Shown here one piece after another: positions 25,076 through 33,593 of a stretch of 64,000 bases of DNA; positions within the stretch are counted from its first letter, which is position 1, and each line of letters opens with the position of its first letter. The stretch lies in contig CAWGGX010000003.1 in NCBI GenBank assembly GCA_963822215.1, positions 62,001 to 126,000 of the forward strand. Reading direction: 5' to 3'. A program made the translations under genes and the position numbers. This DNA comes from Roseiarcus sp963822215 (GTDB taxonomy: Bacteria > Pseudomonadota > Alphaproteobacteria > Rhizobiales > Beijerinckiaceae). Below the pieces are notes generated by a model. The model was not told the origin of the DNA. It searched no databases and was given only the letters and a program-made list of their open reading frames with translations.

Positions 25076-26098
25076 TTTTCTCAATGGCGACAATGCCCAT
25101 TTCGCCCAAGCTGGTGCATTTCCGCTGACAATCCATCAGGCGGTCGTCGAGAGCCCATCGACACCATCCCTTGCCGATCAATCTGATGCAGTTACTTGCA
25201 CTGACCTCTCGGTCTGCCCAGTTGAAGCTTAGGTTCAGGCCGGGGTCGCCCCGGCGACGCGGCGGGGCTACCGCGCTGACCTTGACCACTTCGAAGCATG
25301 GGCGGAACCATCCCGGCGACCGACGACATGGTGGCCGCCTATCTCGCCGATCACGCTATCGTCCTTAAGGTCTCCACTCTGACGCGGCGTCTTGCTGCAA
25401 TCTCAATCGCGCACGGGGCCAGGGGTCTCCCAAACCCGGTCGCGAGTCCGTTGGTCCGGGCGACGATGCGCGGCATCCGACGCGCTCACGGAGCGGCTCA
25501 ACGTCAGGCCAAGCCTTTGCTCCGTGAGGACCTTTTTGCCGTTCTCGGGGCGATGGGCGATCGGCTCAAGGACCTGCGGGATCGGGCTTTGCTCCTGATC
25601 GGGTTTGCAGGCGGCCTCTGGCGTTCCGAGCTTGCTACAATTAACTGCATTGACATCCAGCGGGTTCGGGAGGGGATCGTTCTGACCATCCGGCGGTCGA
25701 AGACCGACCAAAACGGCGTCGGCCGGAGGATCGGCATCCCGCTCGGCCGAACCATTCACTGCCCCGTCAGGGCGCTCGAAACCTGGCTCAGCGCCGCGCG
25801 GATCGAGGAGGGTCCCGTTTTCCGGCCTGTCGATCGACATGGCCGGGTCTCGGTCGGTCGGCTGTCCGGCGAAGCAGTGTCCTTAATCCTCCGCGACCGA
25901 ATATGCGCCGCAGGGTTCGACCCCACAGGATATTCAGGTCATAGTCTGCGCGCGGGCTTTGCGACGAGCGCGACTCGGGCGAGTGTTTCAACCTTCAAAA
26001 TCAGGCAGCAGACGGGGCACGCATCCGACGCTATGCTCTCGCGTTACGTCCGGGATGGAGAGCTATTTCTCGGCAACGCCGCCGGCACTCTCCTCTAG
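25065..26098 (+). pseudogene. Tyrosine recombinase with damaged N-terminal region
   Basis: The catalytic domain (frame from 25298) is complete. It has Arg in GLWRSELATINC, Lys in RRSKTDQNGV, HSLRAGF for His-x-x-Arg, TGHASD and the nucleophile in MLSRYVRDGE. The N-terminal core-binding part lies in another frame. ATG 25065, with GGGAGG upstream, begins MPRDFLNGDNAHFAQAGAFP, meets TAG at about 25230, and continues as ATRRGYRADLDHFEAW before a one-base shift near 25297 joins it to GGTIPATDDMVAAYLADHA. So the ancestor was one XerC/D-like integrase of about 340 residues. If ATG 25298 is used alone, the catalytic half could still be made. It closes the small operon starting at 23792. Confidence 0.75.
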
Positions 26099-26139
26099 CC
26101 GCTCGAATGACCTGTTGCGCTGGGGCCAGTCGCGAGCCG

Positions 26140-26250
26140 CAACTTGCGCCGGTAGACGTCTCGTTTGCGCAAATAGCTGTCGTCCGCTAGGGGCCGGGCG
26201 AACGGACAGTCTCGACCCATTGCGGGCCTTGCCGATCAGCCCCCTATGGG
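26140..26250 (+). repeat. Dispersed repeat of second type, copy G2
   Basis: This copy shares a 22-base identical block (26164-26185) with the reverse-oriented copy at 3927-3948, plus GCGAACG, CAGTCTCGACCC and CCTTGCCG in the same order. It lies just after the recombinase stop. Confidence 0.7.
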
Positions 26251-27125
26251 CGGAGAACACCAGAAAGCGGGCGTAGCCCCCCATGGGCAAGGTGCGCCAT
26301 GATCTAGCGTTCGACGGGGAGTTCCGTATGGTGGGCTATGCCCACAGCTATCCATGAGGGCGAAACCAACCTCTCACACGATCGAGACGAACGGGTGTAC
26401 TTTTTTGACTCCTGGGACTGGAGACGGCCCGGGTGCAGTGGACTCGGAACGAAACAAGGAAGCGCGAGCGGCTAGCTGATCGGACAAGCTCGAGCGCGTT
26501 CGCGATCATTGCAAGGTCAACACGAAAGACCAAGTCCATGCGCGCCTCCCCCGCGCGTTGTTGAGCCGACGGAATCCTACGACTGCGAGCGTGACTGGGG
26601 GAATGCCGTGCGCCACCACCGCTTCGACCGAACCCCCTGTCTGATGAACCTGATCGAAGGAACGATCGAGACATCGCGACGCCCTTGACCGTCGGCCCGC
26701 TGGTGACTTCGCCAATCCAAGAGAGTGCATCAGCCATCTCTTGCGGTGTGACGCGGATCACTGCACTCCAAGCGGAACACCGGTAGCTCTATTGCAGAGG
26801 GCTTATCAGGTGCGCGTGAACGAGGCGCGCTGCGATGAATCCAAATTGAATGACGTTCGGTTTCGGAAAGAATGCGCGCGTTTTCAAACTTGGGATAATT
26901 CAACGTCTACTGCGCGTAGGATAGTGGAAGCTTCAGGGTTGAAGCGCTTGTGAAGGTCAAGCGAGGGTGGGCCATGGAGGTTGACGCGTTTCCCATTGGC
27001 TCGGTTCGGTTGCCCGTCGCCTGCTTAAGCGTGATCGTGCCGAGTAACGTTCCAGCGATCCTTCACGGGGGCAATCATGAGCGGACCGTGTATGGCCGCG
27101 CCGGCATTAGGCAGGAAGCAATTGC
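26251..27125. other. Gene-free stretch before the winged-helix regulator
   Basis: About 870 bases show no gene I can support. Short frames on both strands lack ribosome-binding sites and family features. The AT-rich part 26850-26950 may hold the promoter of the regulator. Confidence 0.5.
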
Positions 27126-27609
27126 GATGATGAACTCGGTTCACAATGGCGCCTATCGAATCTGCTCGCTTACCCTCGACGTCGACTGCGAGTTGCTGCT
27201 CGCGGCGGACGGCACTGAGCTGCCCTTGCGCGCCAAAACGTTCGCGTTGCTGCGGCTGCTTGTGCACAATGCCGGACGCACGATCTCGAAGGAGGAGATA
27301 ATGGGCTCTGTGTGGCCGGATCTGTTCGTAACAGAAAACAATATCAACCAGTGCGTCCACGAGATCCGCCGTGCATTCGGGGCCGGCGCGAAGCATATTC
27401 TGCGCACGCGTTCCCGCCGCGGGTACCTGCTCGATGCCTCCGTGGTTGCGGTTCTGTCCCGACCAGGCTTGGTTCGCGTAGGTATGGAACCAGATGCGAC
27501 CCCTAAGAGCCAGCCGGTCAAAAAAAAACAGATCGGCAATCAGTCCACAAAAGAGGGGATGGGCGCCGACTTGGCCGCGGGATTAGACCCGGCGAGAGGG
27601 GCCGCTTAG
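27126..27609 (+). CDS. Stand-alone OmpR/PhoB-type winged-helix regulator
   Basis: The domain (about residues 8-100) reads YRICSLTLDVDCELLLAADG, ELPLRAKTFALLRLLVHNAG, RTISKEEIMGSVWPDLFVTE, NNINQCVHEIRRAFGAGAKH and RTRSRRGYLL. This is the Trans_reg_C winged helix that binds tandem direct repeats. There is no receiver domain, sensor or TPR part; the tail of about 55 residues is basic and disordered-looking. ATG 27126 (or 27129) is preferred because AGGAA lies upstream and the domain starts right after; the frame is open back to 26950. It sits 0.5 kb upstream of the peptide/protease/exporter operon on the same strand and is the natural candidate to bind the phased repeats at 27973-28016. Activating signal unknown. 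Confidence 0.8.
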
Positions 27610-27972
27610 ATTATCCGGCGCGAGCCGTGAAAGGATATATCGGGAGCAGTTCGTCCATCAGCAGATTTCGCGGCGCGGCCGTCAAAGGTGGGCTCAGCGG
27701 GCCGAAAAACGCCCACCTTGAGAAGAACACACTGCCGCCACCCCGCCTTGTGGTGAGGTCGCGCATCGCTCTTATGGTCAAATGCGCTGCTCGTCTAAAC
27801 CTCCTTGACTAAAGCAAAGACCGCGCTCCATGGCGAGCTGACCGATCCTGGTTGGTATTCGCTCGCTCTCCTGCTCCTGCTCCAATTCGGCATTTCGCTC
27901 GACACCGCGCTTACCGTCATGGGCGCGATGGATCCTACTGCCCACGTAATAGGGACAAGATAAGAACGTTCG

Positions 27973-28016
27973 ATCTCATAAATCCTTCAGGGAACTTTCA
28001 GCAACGTTTCAAGATT
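27973..28016 (+). promoter_or_regulatory. Phased 11-bp direct repeats, candidate regulator binding site
   Basis: Three successive 11-base units, CCTTCAGGGAA, CTTTCAGCAAC and GTTTCAAGATT (27984-28016), each carry TTCA at the same position; TTCA starts at 27986, 27997 and 28008. The unit before (27973-27983, ATCTCATAAAT) keeps the TCA. An 11-bp period is the spacing used by PhoB-type winged-helix dimers. A possible -10 (TGTTAT, 28034-28039) lies 17 bases downstream. It lies 114 bases before the peptide gene. Confidence 0.6.
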
Positions 28017-28129
28017 CGACGCTGCGTCTGTGCTGTTATCAGTACGCAACGGAGACTTCATCTGTTAAGGTGGGTGATTATCCCGACGCACATAAGTATG
28101 AACCACTCCACAATCAGACGGAGACGACA

Positions 28130-28204
28130 ATGAAGACGATCTCGATCATCAAGATGCAGCGGATCACCACAACGGCGATGTGCTGCGGTTACCGAGCGGT
28201 CTAA
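28130..28204 (+). CDS. Candidate precursor peptide, 24 residues, Cys-Cys near C-terminus
   Basis: ATG 28130 follows GGAG with a six-base gap, a good ribosome-binding site in a region otherwise without genes. The peptide starts MKTISIIKMQRI and ends TTTAMCCGYRAV: a basic, hydrophobic first half, a Thr run, then adjacent cysteines, Gly and Tyr. It is too short for any enzyme but fits a ribosomally made, modified peptide precursor (PqqA is of similar length). It is the first gene of a block continuing with a PqqD-like/M50 protease and an exporter, and is separated from them by a strong hairpin. No homologue is known to me. A short leader peptide controlling the operon is the main alternative. 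Confidence 0.5.
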   Translation: MKTISIIKMQRITTTAMCCGYRAV

Positions 28205-28215
28205 CCTTCGCGTCC

Positions 28216-28249
28216 GGCTTCCGTGCCTGTAATCACGGGCGCGGAAGCC
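28216..28249 (+). promoter_or_regulatory. 15-bp hairpin directly after the peptide gene
   Basis: GGCTTCCGTGCCTGT, loop AATC, and ACGGGCGCGGAAGCC pair over their whole length with two G-U pairs. The hairpin begins 11 bases after the peptide stop. No T-run follows, so full termination is unlikely. Such hairpins between a precursor gene and its maturation genes often stabilise the short message or reduce read-through, giving excess precursor. Confidence 0.65.
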
Positions 28250-28429
28250 AACTCGGTTGTCATGATTTAGCGCGGATATCAGTTTGGTTCGAAATCCTCC
28301 CGGCCGCACGACCGGTAAATAAATTCAGCGCGACTTATCTCTCTTCCAGTTCAAAACCCCGCGCCCAAAAAGCGGCGGAGTCGTGCAAACAACGGTCAGC
28401 GAACCAGGACAGGGGCCAAGAGGTGACTC

Positions 28430-29629
28430 ATGCCGGCCATGGACGCGCAGAGATTTTGTGTCATCCCACTCACCATTCAGAAGGAAGGAGAGGATCTTTA
28501 TGTGATAGGAAGCGTTGATCTGGGTGACTTCTATCAGTTTCCCGAACAAGGCGTGAAGATCCTCAACATGCTTGAAGTGGGCGACACCGCTTTCGCAATA
28601 AAATCCAGGTTCGCGGTAGACGGCGCCGAAACGCTCGATGTCGACGGTTTTGTCGATCAGCTCGCGAGCATCGGGTTCATCTACCCGGAGGAAGAAAGAC
28701 AAAGCATACAGCCTCAGACTTTGGCTGATACACGAACCAGACGACGGGTTTTCAGTCTGGATCAGCGGATCGCCAATTCGATATTTTCGACGCCGGCATT
28801 GTTATGCTATCTGGCTACCGTTGCCTATTCATTCGGAAGCGCGATCAGGGACCCGGAGTTGCGAATAAACTTCAGCGCCTTTTATACGGAGACAAATCGT
28901 ACCCCGCTACTGCTTCTTATAGCGGTTCTATCGCTGACGCGGGTCGTCGTGCATGAACTGGGTCATATGATTGCTCTTGCCCGCCATGGCATAAAGTCCG
29001 AGTACGGAGTGGGCAATCGGCTATGGGACATTGTCGCGGAAGCCGATCTTACTGGCCTCCTGATGTTGCCGAAGTCACAGCGATATTTTCCCATGCTGGC
29101 GGGTATGCTGGTCGACGTTCTCTGTATGTCGCTTTTTACCATTATTTTGCAGTTGCTGTTGCATTACGGCCCGCCCCGCTTTGCCGTCCAGGTGGTTCAG
29201 GCATGTGTGCTCGAGGCTATGTTATCCATCGCATGGCAGTTCAACATATTCGTAAAGACGGATATCTACTATATTCTTTGTAACTATTTCAGCTCTCCAG
29301 ATTTGGATAAAGATGCGCGAGCCTATTTGAATAACATCTTATACCTGGTCACCCTTGGCCGGTTCGGTAACAGGGCCGTCACGGCGAATTTCCGGAATCT
29401 GATGGTGCTCAGAGTGTTTTCGCTGATCTGGCTGTTCGGCAGAATTCTGTCATTGCTGATACTCGTTGGTGTATTCCTGCCAACGATCTGGCGATACATC
29501 GAATCGGCCTCTAGACTGCTGCGAGCGGAGTCAGCCTCCTTCTGGATCGCATGCGACATGATAACGTACGCTTCCATTACGCTGTCATTTCTCGCCGTCG
29601 GCATGTACGTGTGGCTGAAACAGAGATGA
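28430..29629 (+). CDS. PqqD-like domain fused to M50-type membrane metalloprotease
   Basis: Residues about 8-88 (LYVIGSVDLGDFYQFPEQGV, KILNMLEVGDTAFAI, VDGFVDQLASIGFIYP) match the PqqD/RRE-like fold that binds leader peptides of modified peptides. A set of membrane helices follows. The zinc site is HELGH at 175-179 inside LTRVVVHELGHMIALARHG. The third ligand is probably Asp278 in QFNIFVKTDIYYILCNYF, the position taken by the Asp of the site-2-protease DG motif in the YydH/peptide-zinc-metalloprotease group. The 399-residue length agrees with that group. ATG 28430 follows AAGAGG. It is the first large gene of the operon, so leader binding and intramembrane cleavage of the 24-residue peptide are the likely tasks. 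Substrate is inference. Confidence 0.75.
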   Translation: MPAMDAQRFCVIPLTIQKEGEDLYVIGSVDLGDFYQFPEQGVKILNMLEVGDTAFAIKSRFAVDGAETLDVDGFVDQLASIGFIYPEEERQSIQPQTLADTRTRRRVFSLDQRIANSIFSTPALLCYLATVAYSFGSAIRDPELRINFSAFYTETNRTPLLLLIAVLSLTRVVVHELGHMIALARHGIKSEYGVGNRLWDIVAEADLTGLLMLPKSQRYFPMLAGMLVDVLCMSLFTIILQLLLHYGPPRFAVQVVQACVLEAMLSIAWQFNIFVKTDIYYILCNYFSSPDLDKDARAYLNNILYLVTLGRFGNRAVTANFRNLMVLRVFSLIWLFGRILSLLILVGVFLPTIWRYIESASRLLRAESASFWIACDMITYASITLSFLAVGMYVWLKQR

Positions 29630-29657
29630 CTTCTGTCCACGAAAAACGGAGAAACCA

Positions 29658-31580
29658 ATGACCAACGTAGCGGACCTGCTGGATTTAACTCGGCCAGCCG
29701 AGGATATTATACATACAAGTCGGTTTTCCTTACTCGTGAGCGAGGCCAGGGGGTCACTGGCATCACACCCTGACGAAGCCGACGGTGATGTTCGAATCTT
29801 CAAGTTGGACGCGGGATTTGAGACCGGCGGAGCCTGGGCCGGCGTGGAACAGCTGATCGAGAGCGCTTATCTGGAACTTTTGGAAATGCGGCAGGATGCG
29901 ATTGTCGAGGAGCATATCTATGAACTGCATCGTGCGCTGCCGAAATATCGCAGCACGATCGTTCCAAGGTATCTCTGCCTGACCGATACTGCCAGTCCGG
30001 CTGAAAGGACTCGTGTTTATGCGGTGGATCGGGGATATCGTCTGGTTCATGGTCTCGTCGGCATGGTCCTGCGGTGGAGGCGGGCGCTGACTGATCAGGG
30101 CCGATGGATTGTCATCGCGCGGAACTTCGACCAGGCGCAATACTTGACAAAACGCTTTTTCCTGGAGCTAGCGCGACGCGGGACATCCGAATTCCCGATA
30201 GACGTCATCATCGAAACCCAGCGAGACTGGACCGTGGCCGCCCTTGATATGCAGGGGATACTGATGATACCCGCGCCACGCTTAGGCGTCGAAATCAAAA
30301 CGGACTGGTCCGTTCGGCACGAATTCGATGAGGCCGAGATTGGGACGATCCAACGGGAGGCTGACTGTCACGAGGCTGTTCTGGAGCAAAAACACACCGT
30401 GCTGATCGCGCACTACAGGCGCGCGAGCGATGGTCTGGCCGCGGCCCGGGTGGCACTGAAGATGTTGGTTCTCTACAACCGGAACGCTTACTACCACGAA
30501 GCCCGACACTTCATAGACGCCATTCTTCCCTATTTCGACCAGATCGTGGGGAATGACGAACGTGAACGCATGAAGTATGTCGGTGAAATGTATAGTACGT
30601 TGGTTTGGACGGACAACTCAGCCACCGGGCTCCGCCTCGTTCAGGAGCTGGCCGTACCCTACCTGACCAAACCGGAGATGCTTGCCAATGCCCACTATAA
30701 TATTGGAGTACATCACCTCCGTTACGCGGATTCCAAGAATCTCGAGGTGTCGGAGCAGCATTTTTCGCAAGCCGTAGAGTACATTCGTGCGGCGGAGGGC
30801 AATCCAGACCTTGGCGATTATCCATTTCGGAAGTCATTTATCGACAATGGCCTTGCGTTGCTGCGAGTCCGGCAGGGCCGGCATCAGGACGCGATCGATC
30901 TGTGTCAGTCAGCATACCGATCGTTGACCAGCCAACTCGGTGAGGATCAGCATCTGCTGCACCGTTCGGTGCTCCACTATAATACCGGGCAAGCGCTAGT
31001 CATCGCGGGCCGCCTGGAAGAAGGGCTGGAATATTATGACAAGGCGATCGGCATGGACCCATACTATCCCGACTATTACAATGAAAAGGGAAATTTTCTT
31101 CAGGAACTAGGCCACTACGACAATGCAATTGATAATTATTGCCGGGCTATCAAGTATAGCGCGCCGTTCCCGGAGGTTTATTTCAACAAAGCCCTCTGTC
31201 ACGCCCGTCAGGAACAATGGCAGGATGCTCTTACCTGCTTCGCGACCAGTTTGGAGTTAAATCCGAATCAACCATTGGCTCACGCCTTGCGAGCGGAGAC
31301 ATACAACGGACTTGGAAGAGTCGATGAAGCACTCGCCGACTACGACAGGGCAATCGCCCTGGGCGATGACTCCGTCGCTATGCGAGTAAATCGGGCGGTA
31401 TTGCATTTTAACCAAGGTTCATACGAACTCGCGCTTGCGGACATGGATCGCGTGATCGCTCTCGAGCCTGATAACACCGCCCATTACGAGAATCGCGCGG
31501 CGATATACGAGGCGCTGAATCGGCACGATCTTTACCTGGCTGACGTCAGCGCTTCGGAACGCGGCAGAAAGGCTGCTTAA
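29658..31580 (+). CDS. Large TPR protein with unrecognised N-terminal half
   Basis: ATG 29658 follows GGAGAA. The product has 640 residues. Residues about 434-630 form six TPR units (for example GRLEEGLEYYDKAIGMDPYY and GRVDEALADYDRAIALGDDS), a protein-docking scaffold. Residues 250-430 are helical and weakly TPR-like. Residues 1-250 form a mixed alpha/beta region (VRIFKLDAGFETGGAWAGVE; GRWIVIARNFDQAQYLTKRF; VAALDMQGILMIPAPRLGVE) that I do not recognise. No signal peptide or membrane helix is present, so it acts in the cytoplasm. Position between protease and exporter suggests it brings the peptide, the membrane protease and perhaps a modifying enzyme together, or itself carries an unknown activity. 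Confidence 0.65.
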   Translation: MTNVADLLDLTRPAEDIIHTSRFSLLVSEARGSLASHPDEADGDVRIFKLDAGFETGGAWAGVEQLIESAYLELLEMRQDAIVEEHIYELHRALPKYRSTIVPRYLCLTDTASPAERTRVYAVDRGYRLVHGLVGMVLRWRRALTDQGRWIVIARNFDQAQYLTKRFFLELARRGTSEFPIDVIIETQRDWTVAALDMQGILMIPAPRLGVEIKTDWSVRHEFDEAEIGTIQREADCHEAVLEQKHTVLIAHYRRASDGLAAARVALKMLVLYNRNAYYHEARHFIDAILPYFDQIVGNDERERMKYVGEMYSTLVWTDNSATGLRLVQELAVPYLTKPEMLANAHYNIGVHHLRYADSKNLEVSEQHFSQAVEYIRAAEGNPDLGDYPFRKSFIDNGLALLRVRQGRHQDAIDLCQSAYRSLTSQLGEDQHLLHRSVLHYNTGQALVIAGRLEEGLEYYDKAIGMDPYYPDYYNEKGNFLQELGHYDNAIDNYCRAIKYSAPFPEVYFNKALCHARQEQWQDALTCFATSLELNPNQPLAHALRAETYNGLGRVDEALADYDRAIALGDDSVAMRVNRAVLHFNQGSYELALADMDRVIALEPDNTAHYENRAAIYEALNRHDLYLADVSASERGRKAA

Positions 31581-31582
31581 AC

Positions 31583-32869
31583 ATGCAGTTAGTCAGCAAC
31601 CCACTGCTGGTCTCGGCCATGGATCGCCCGATCCCCAAACGTTGGATCACGCGGCCGACGCTGATCGGTGTTGCCGTGCTGGCGACTGGGCTGGCGGCAA
31701 CTGGCTGGCTTGAGCTGAGCCGGTCCGAACGTACGCTAACAGTCGAGGCGTCGAAGATCACGATCTCAACCGTAGCGGCGGCGCCGTTCCGTGATTTCAT
31801 TCCCTTGCGCGGCCGTGTCGTGCCGCTAAACAGCATTGTGCTCGACGCCGTACAGAGTGGCAAAGTCGAGCAGGTCTTGACCGAGGCCGGTCAGCGCGTC
31901 GTCGCCGGCCAGCCCTTAATCCGTTTATCCGATCCGGGACTCGAGTTGGACGCGATCGCGCGCGAAACGCAGATCATCGAGCAGATCAACAACCAGCGCT
32001 CGCTCGAGCTCAATTTCGAACAGACAAAAACCAACGACGCCAAAGCGGTGGCCGACGCCGAGTACAACATCATGCGCCTCAGCCGGCAGGTGGCTCGGCG
32101 TCAGCCCCTGGCCGCACAGGGCTTCGCATCTCAGGAAACGCTCGATCAATCGGCCGACGAGTTGGCTTACCAACAGCGGCTGCGAAAAAACGCCGCCGAT
32201 GCCCTTGAGCGCGACGCGGCGGTGATCGGGCGCAGCGAAGATCTGATTAAGCAGACGGCGGGGCAACTCGACGCCAACCTCGCGGCGGCCAAGGGCCAGC
32301 TCGATGCGCTGACCATACGGGCGCCCGTAGATGGCCTGTTGACCTCGCTCGACGCCCACGTGGGGGAAGAGAAAGGTCGCGGCCAGCATCTTGGCCAGAT
32401 CGACCGCGAAGGCGGCTTCAAAGTGACGATGCTCGTCGACGAATTTTATCTGGCGCGGGTGAAACCCGGCCAGCATGTCACGGTCACAATCGACGGCACG
32501 CCCAGCTCCCTGGTCGTCAGCAAGCTCTATCCGCAGGTCAAGGATGGGCAATTCGAGATCGATTTGGTCTGGTCAGGTGCTACACCGTCCGGGCTGCGGC
32601 GGGGCCAGGCGGTCCAGGGTAAGCTCGAACTGGGCGATGACGAGCCCGCGACGGTCCTGCCAGTCGGGCCTTTTCTCCAAACCTCAGGGGGTGCCTGGGT
32701 TTTTGTGGTCGACCGCAATGGGACCAGCGCCGCACGCCGGTCCGTCAAGCTGGGCCGGCGCACCACCGAGGTGGTGGAAGTACTGAATGGACTGGAGCCC
32801 GGCGACCGCGTCGTCACCTCGGATTACACCGGCCTCGATCGCATCGATCGGCTAGCCCTTTCCTCCTGA
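31583..32869 (+). CDS. HlyD/MacA-type periplasmic adaptor subunit
   Basis: This membrane-fusion protein has 428 residues. A single N-terminal membrane anchor lies at about residues 21-44. The split lipoyl/barrel-sandwich part is VPLNSIVLDAVQSGKVEQVL (about 80-110) with its second half around LTIRAPVDGLLTSLDAHVGE. In between, a long alpha-helical hairpin (about 120-230) builds the tip that contacts an outer-membrane factor. The C-terminal beta-barrel and MP domains follow. It starts three bases after the TPR gene's stop, and its own stop is one base from the ATPase start. With the next two genes it makes a MacAB-like exporter spanning inner membrane and periplasm; a TolC-type partner would come from elsewhere. 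Confidence 0.85.
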   Translation: MQLVSNPLLVSAMDRPIPKRWITRPTLIGVAVLATGLAATGWLELSRSERTLTVEASKITISTVAAAPFRDFIPLRGRVVPLNSIVLDAVQSGKVEQVLTEAGQRVVAGQPLIRLSDPGLELDAIARETQIIEQINNQRSLELNFEQTKTNDAKAVADAEYNIMRLSRQVARRQPLAAQGFASQETLDQSADELAYQQRLRKNAADALERDAAVIGRSEDLIKQTAGQLDANLAAAKGQLDALTIRAPVDGLLTSLDAHVGEEKGRGQHLGQIDREGGFKVTMLVDEFYLARVKPGQHVTVTIDGTPSSLVVSKLYPQVKDGQFEIDLVWSGATPSGLRRGQAVQGKLELGDDEPATVLPVGPFLQTSGGAWVFVVDRNGTSAARRSVKLGRRTTEVVEVLNGLEPGDRVVTSDYTGLDRIDRLALSS

Positions 32870-32870
32870 G

Positions 32871-33569
32871 ATGGAAACAACAATTATCATGCTCAAGCTC
32901 GTCAACGTCACCAAGAGCTATCGTGCCAGCGAGGTCGAGACCCTGGCGCTGCGCGAGGTCAATCTGGAGATCAGGCCGGGTGAGTTCGTCGCCATCATGG
33001 GGCCGTCGGGTTGCGGGAAGTCAACCCTGCTGAACATCTTCGGCCTCCTCGATAGACCGAGCGACGGACGGCTATTCTTCATGGGGGAAGAGATTGCGCG
33101 TGCTCCGGAACGCCGGCTGACATTACTGCGCCGATCCAATATCGGGTTTATATTCCAAAGCTTCAATTTGATTGACGAACTGACGGTCGAACAGAATGTC
33201 GAGGTCGCGCTGATCTATCGCGGGGTTAGTTCGGCCGAGCGCAAGCGCCGCGTGGCGGCGGCGCTGGACCGGGTCGGGCTGACGCACCGCGCCCGCCATG
33301 TGCCGCGGCAGCTTTCGGGCGGTCAGCAGCAGCGCGTCGCGGTGGCGCGCGCGCTGGTTGCCGCGCCGAAACTGATCCTGGCTGACGAGCCGACCGGTAA
33401 TCTTGATAGCGTGAACGGCGATGCTGTCATGGACATGCTGACCGAGATCGCCAAGGCGGGCACCACGGTCGTGATGGTCACCCACAGCCCAGACCACGCC
33501 GCCTATGCCGGGCGCACCCTCAACCTGCTCGATGGCCAGGTCATGGCTGCGGCGCGGCTCGCCGCCTGA
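32871..33569 (+). CDS. ABC transporter ATP-binding protein, MacB/LolD type
   Basis: This is the ATPase of the exporter. Walker A is GPSGCGKST (residues 44-52), the Q-loop FQSFNL, the signature LSGGQQQR, Walker B LILADEPTGNLDS, and the switch histidine lies in MVTHSPDHA. The TGNLDS form is typical of the MacB/LolD/FtsE branch that works with FtsX-like permeases. At 232 residues it has normal length. An internal ATG at 32889 (MLKLVNVTKSY) is an equally likely start. It drives conformational changes of the following permease rather than classical substrate passage through the membrane. Confidence 0.9.
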   Translation: METTIIMLKLVNVTKSYRASEVETLALREVNLEIRPGEFVAIMGPSGCGKSTLLNIFGLLDRPSDGRLFFMGEEIARAPERRLTLLRRSNIGFIFQSFNLIDELTVEQNVEVALIYRGVSSAERKRRVAAALDRVGLTHRARHVPRQLSGGQQQRVAVARALVAAPKLILADEPTGNLDSVNGDAVMDMLTEIAKAGTTVVMVTHSPDHAAYAGRTLNLLDGQVMAAARLAA

Positions 33570-33593
33570 GCGCGGCCATTCCGGGAGAAGCCA

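Noticed and set aside
27806..27963. Possible 52-residue TTG-started membrane peptide upstream of the operator
   Set aside because: Hydrophobic frame ending HVIGTR, but no ribosome-binding site and no similarity.
28099..28134. Eleven-residue frame overlapping the start of the candidate precursor
   Set aside because: No ribosome-binding site; the overlapping 24-residue frame has one.
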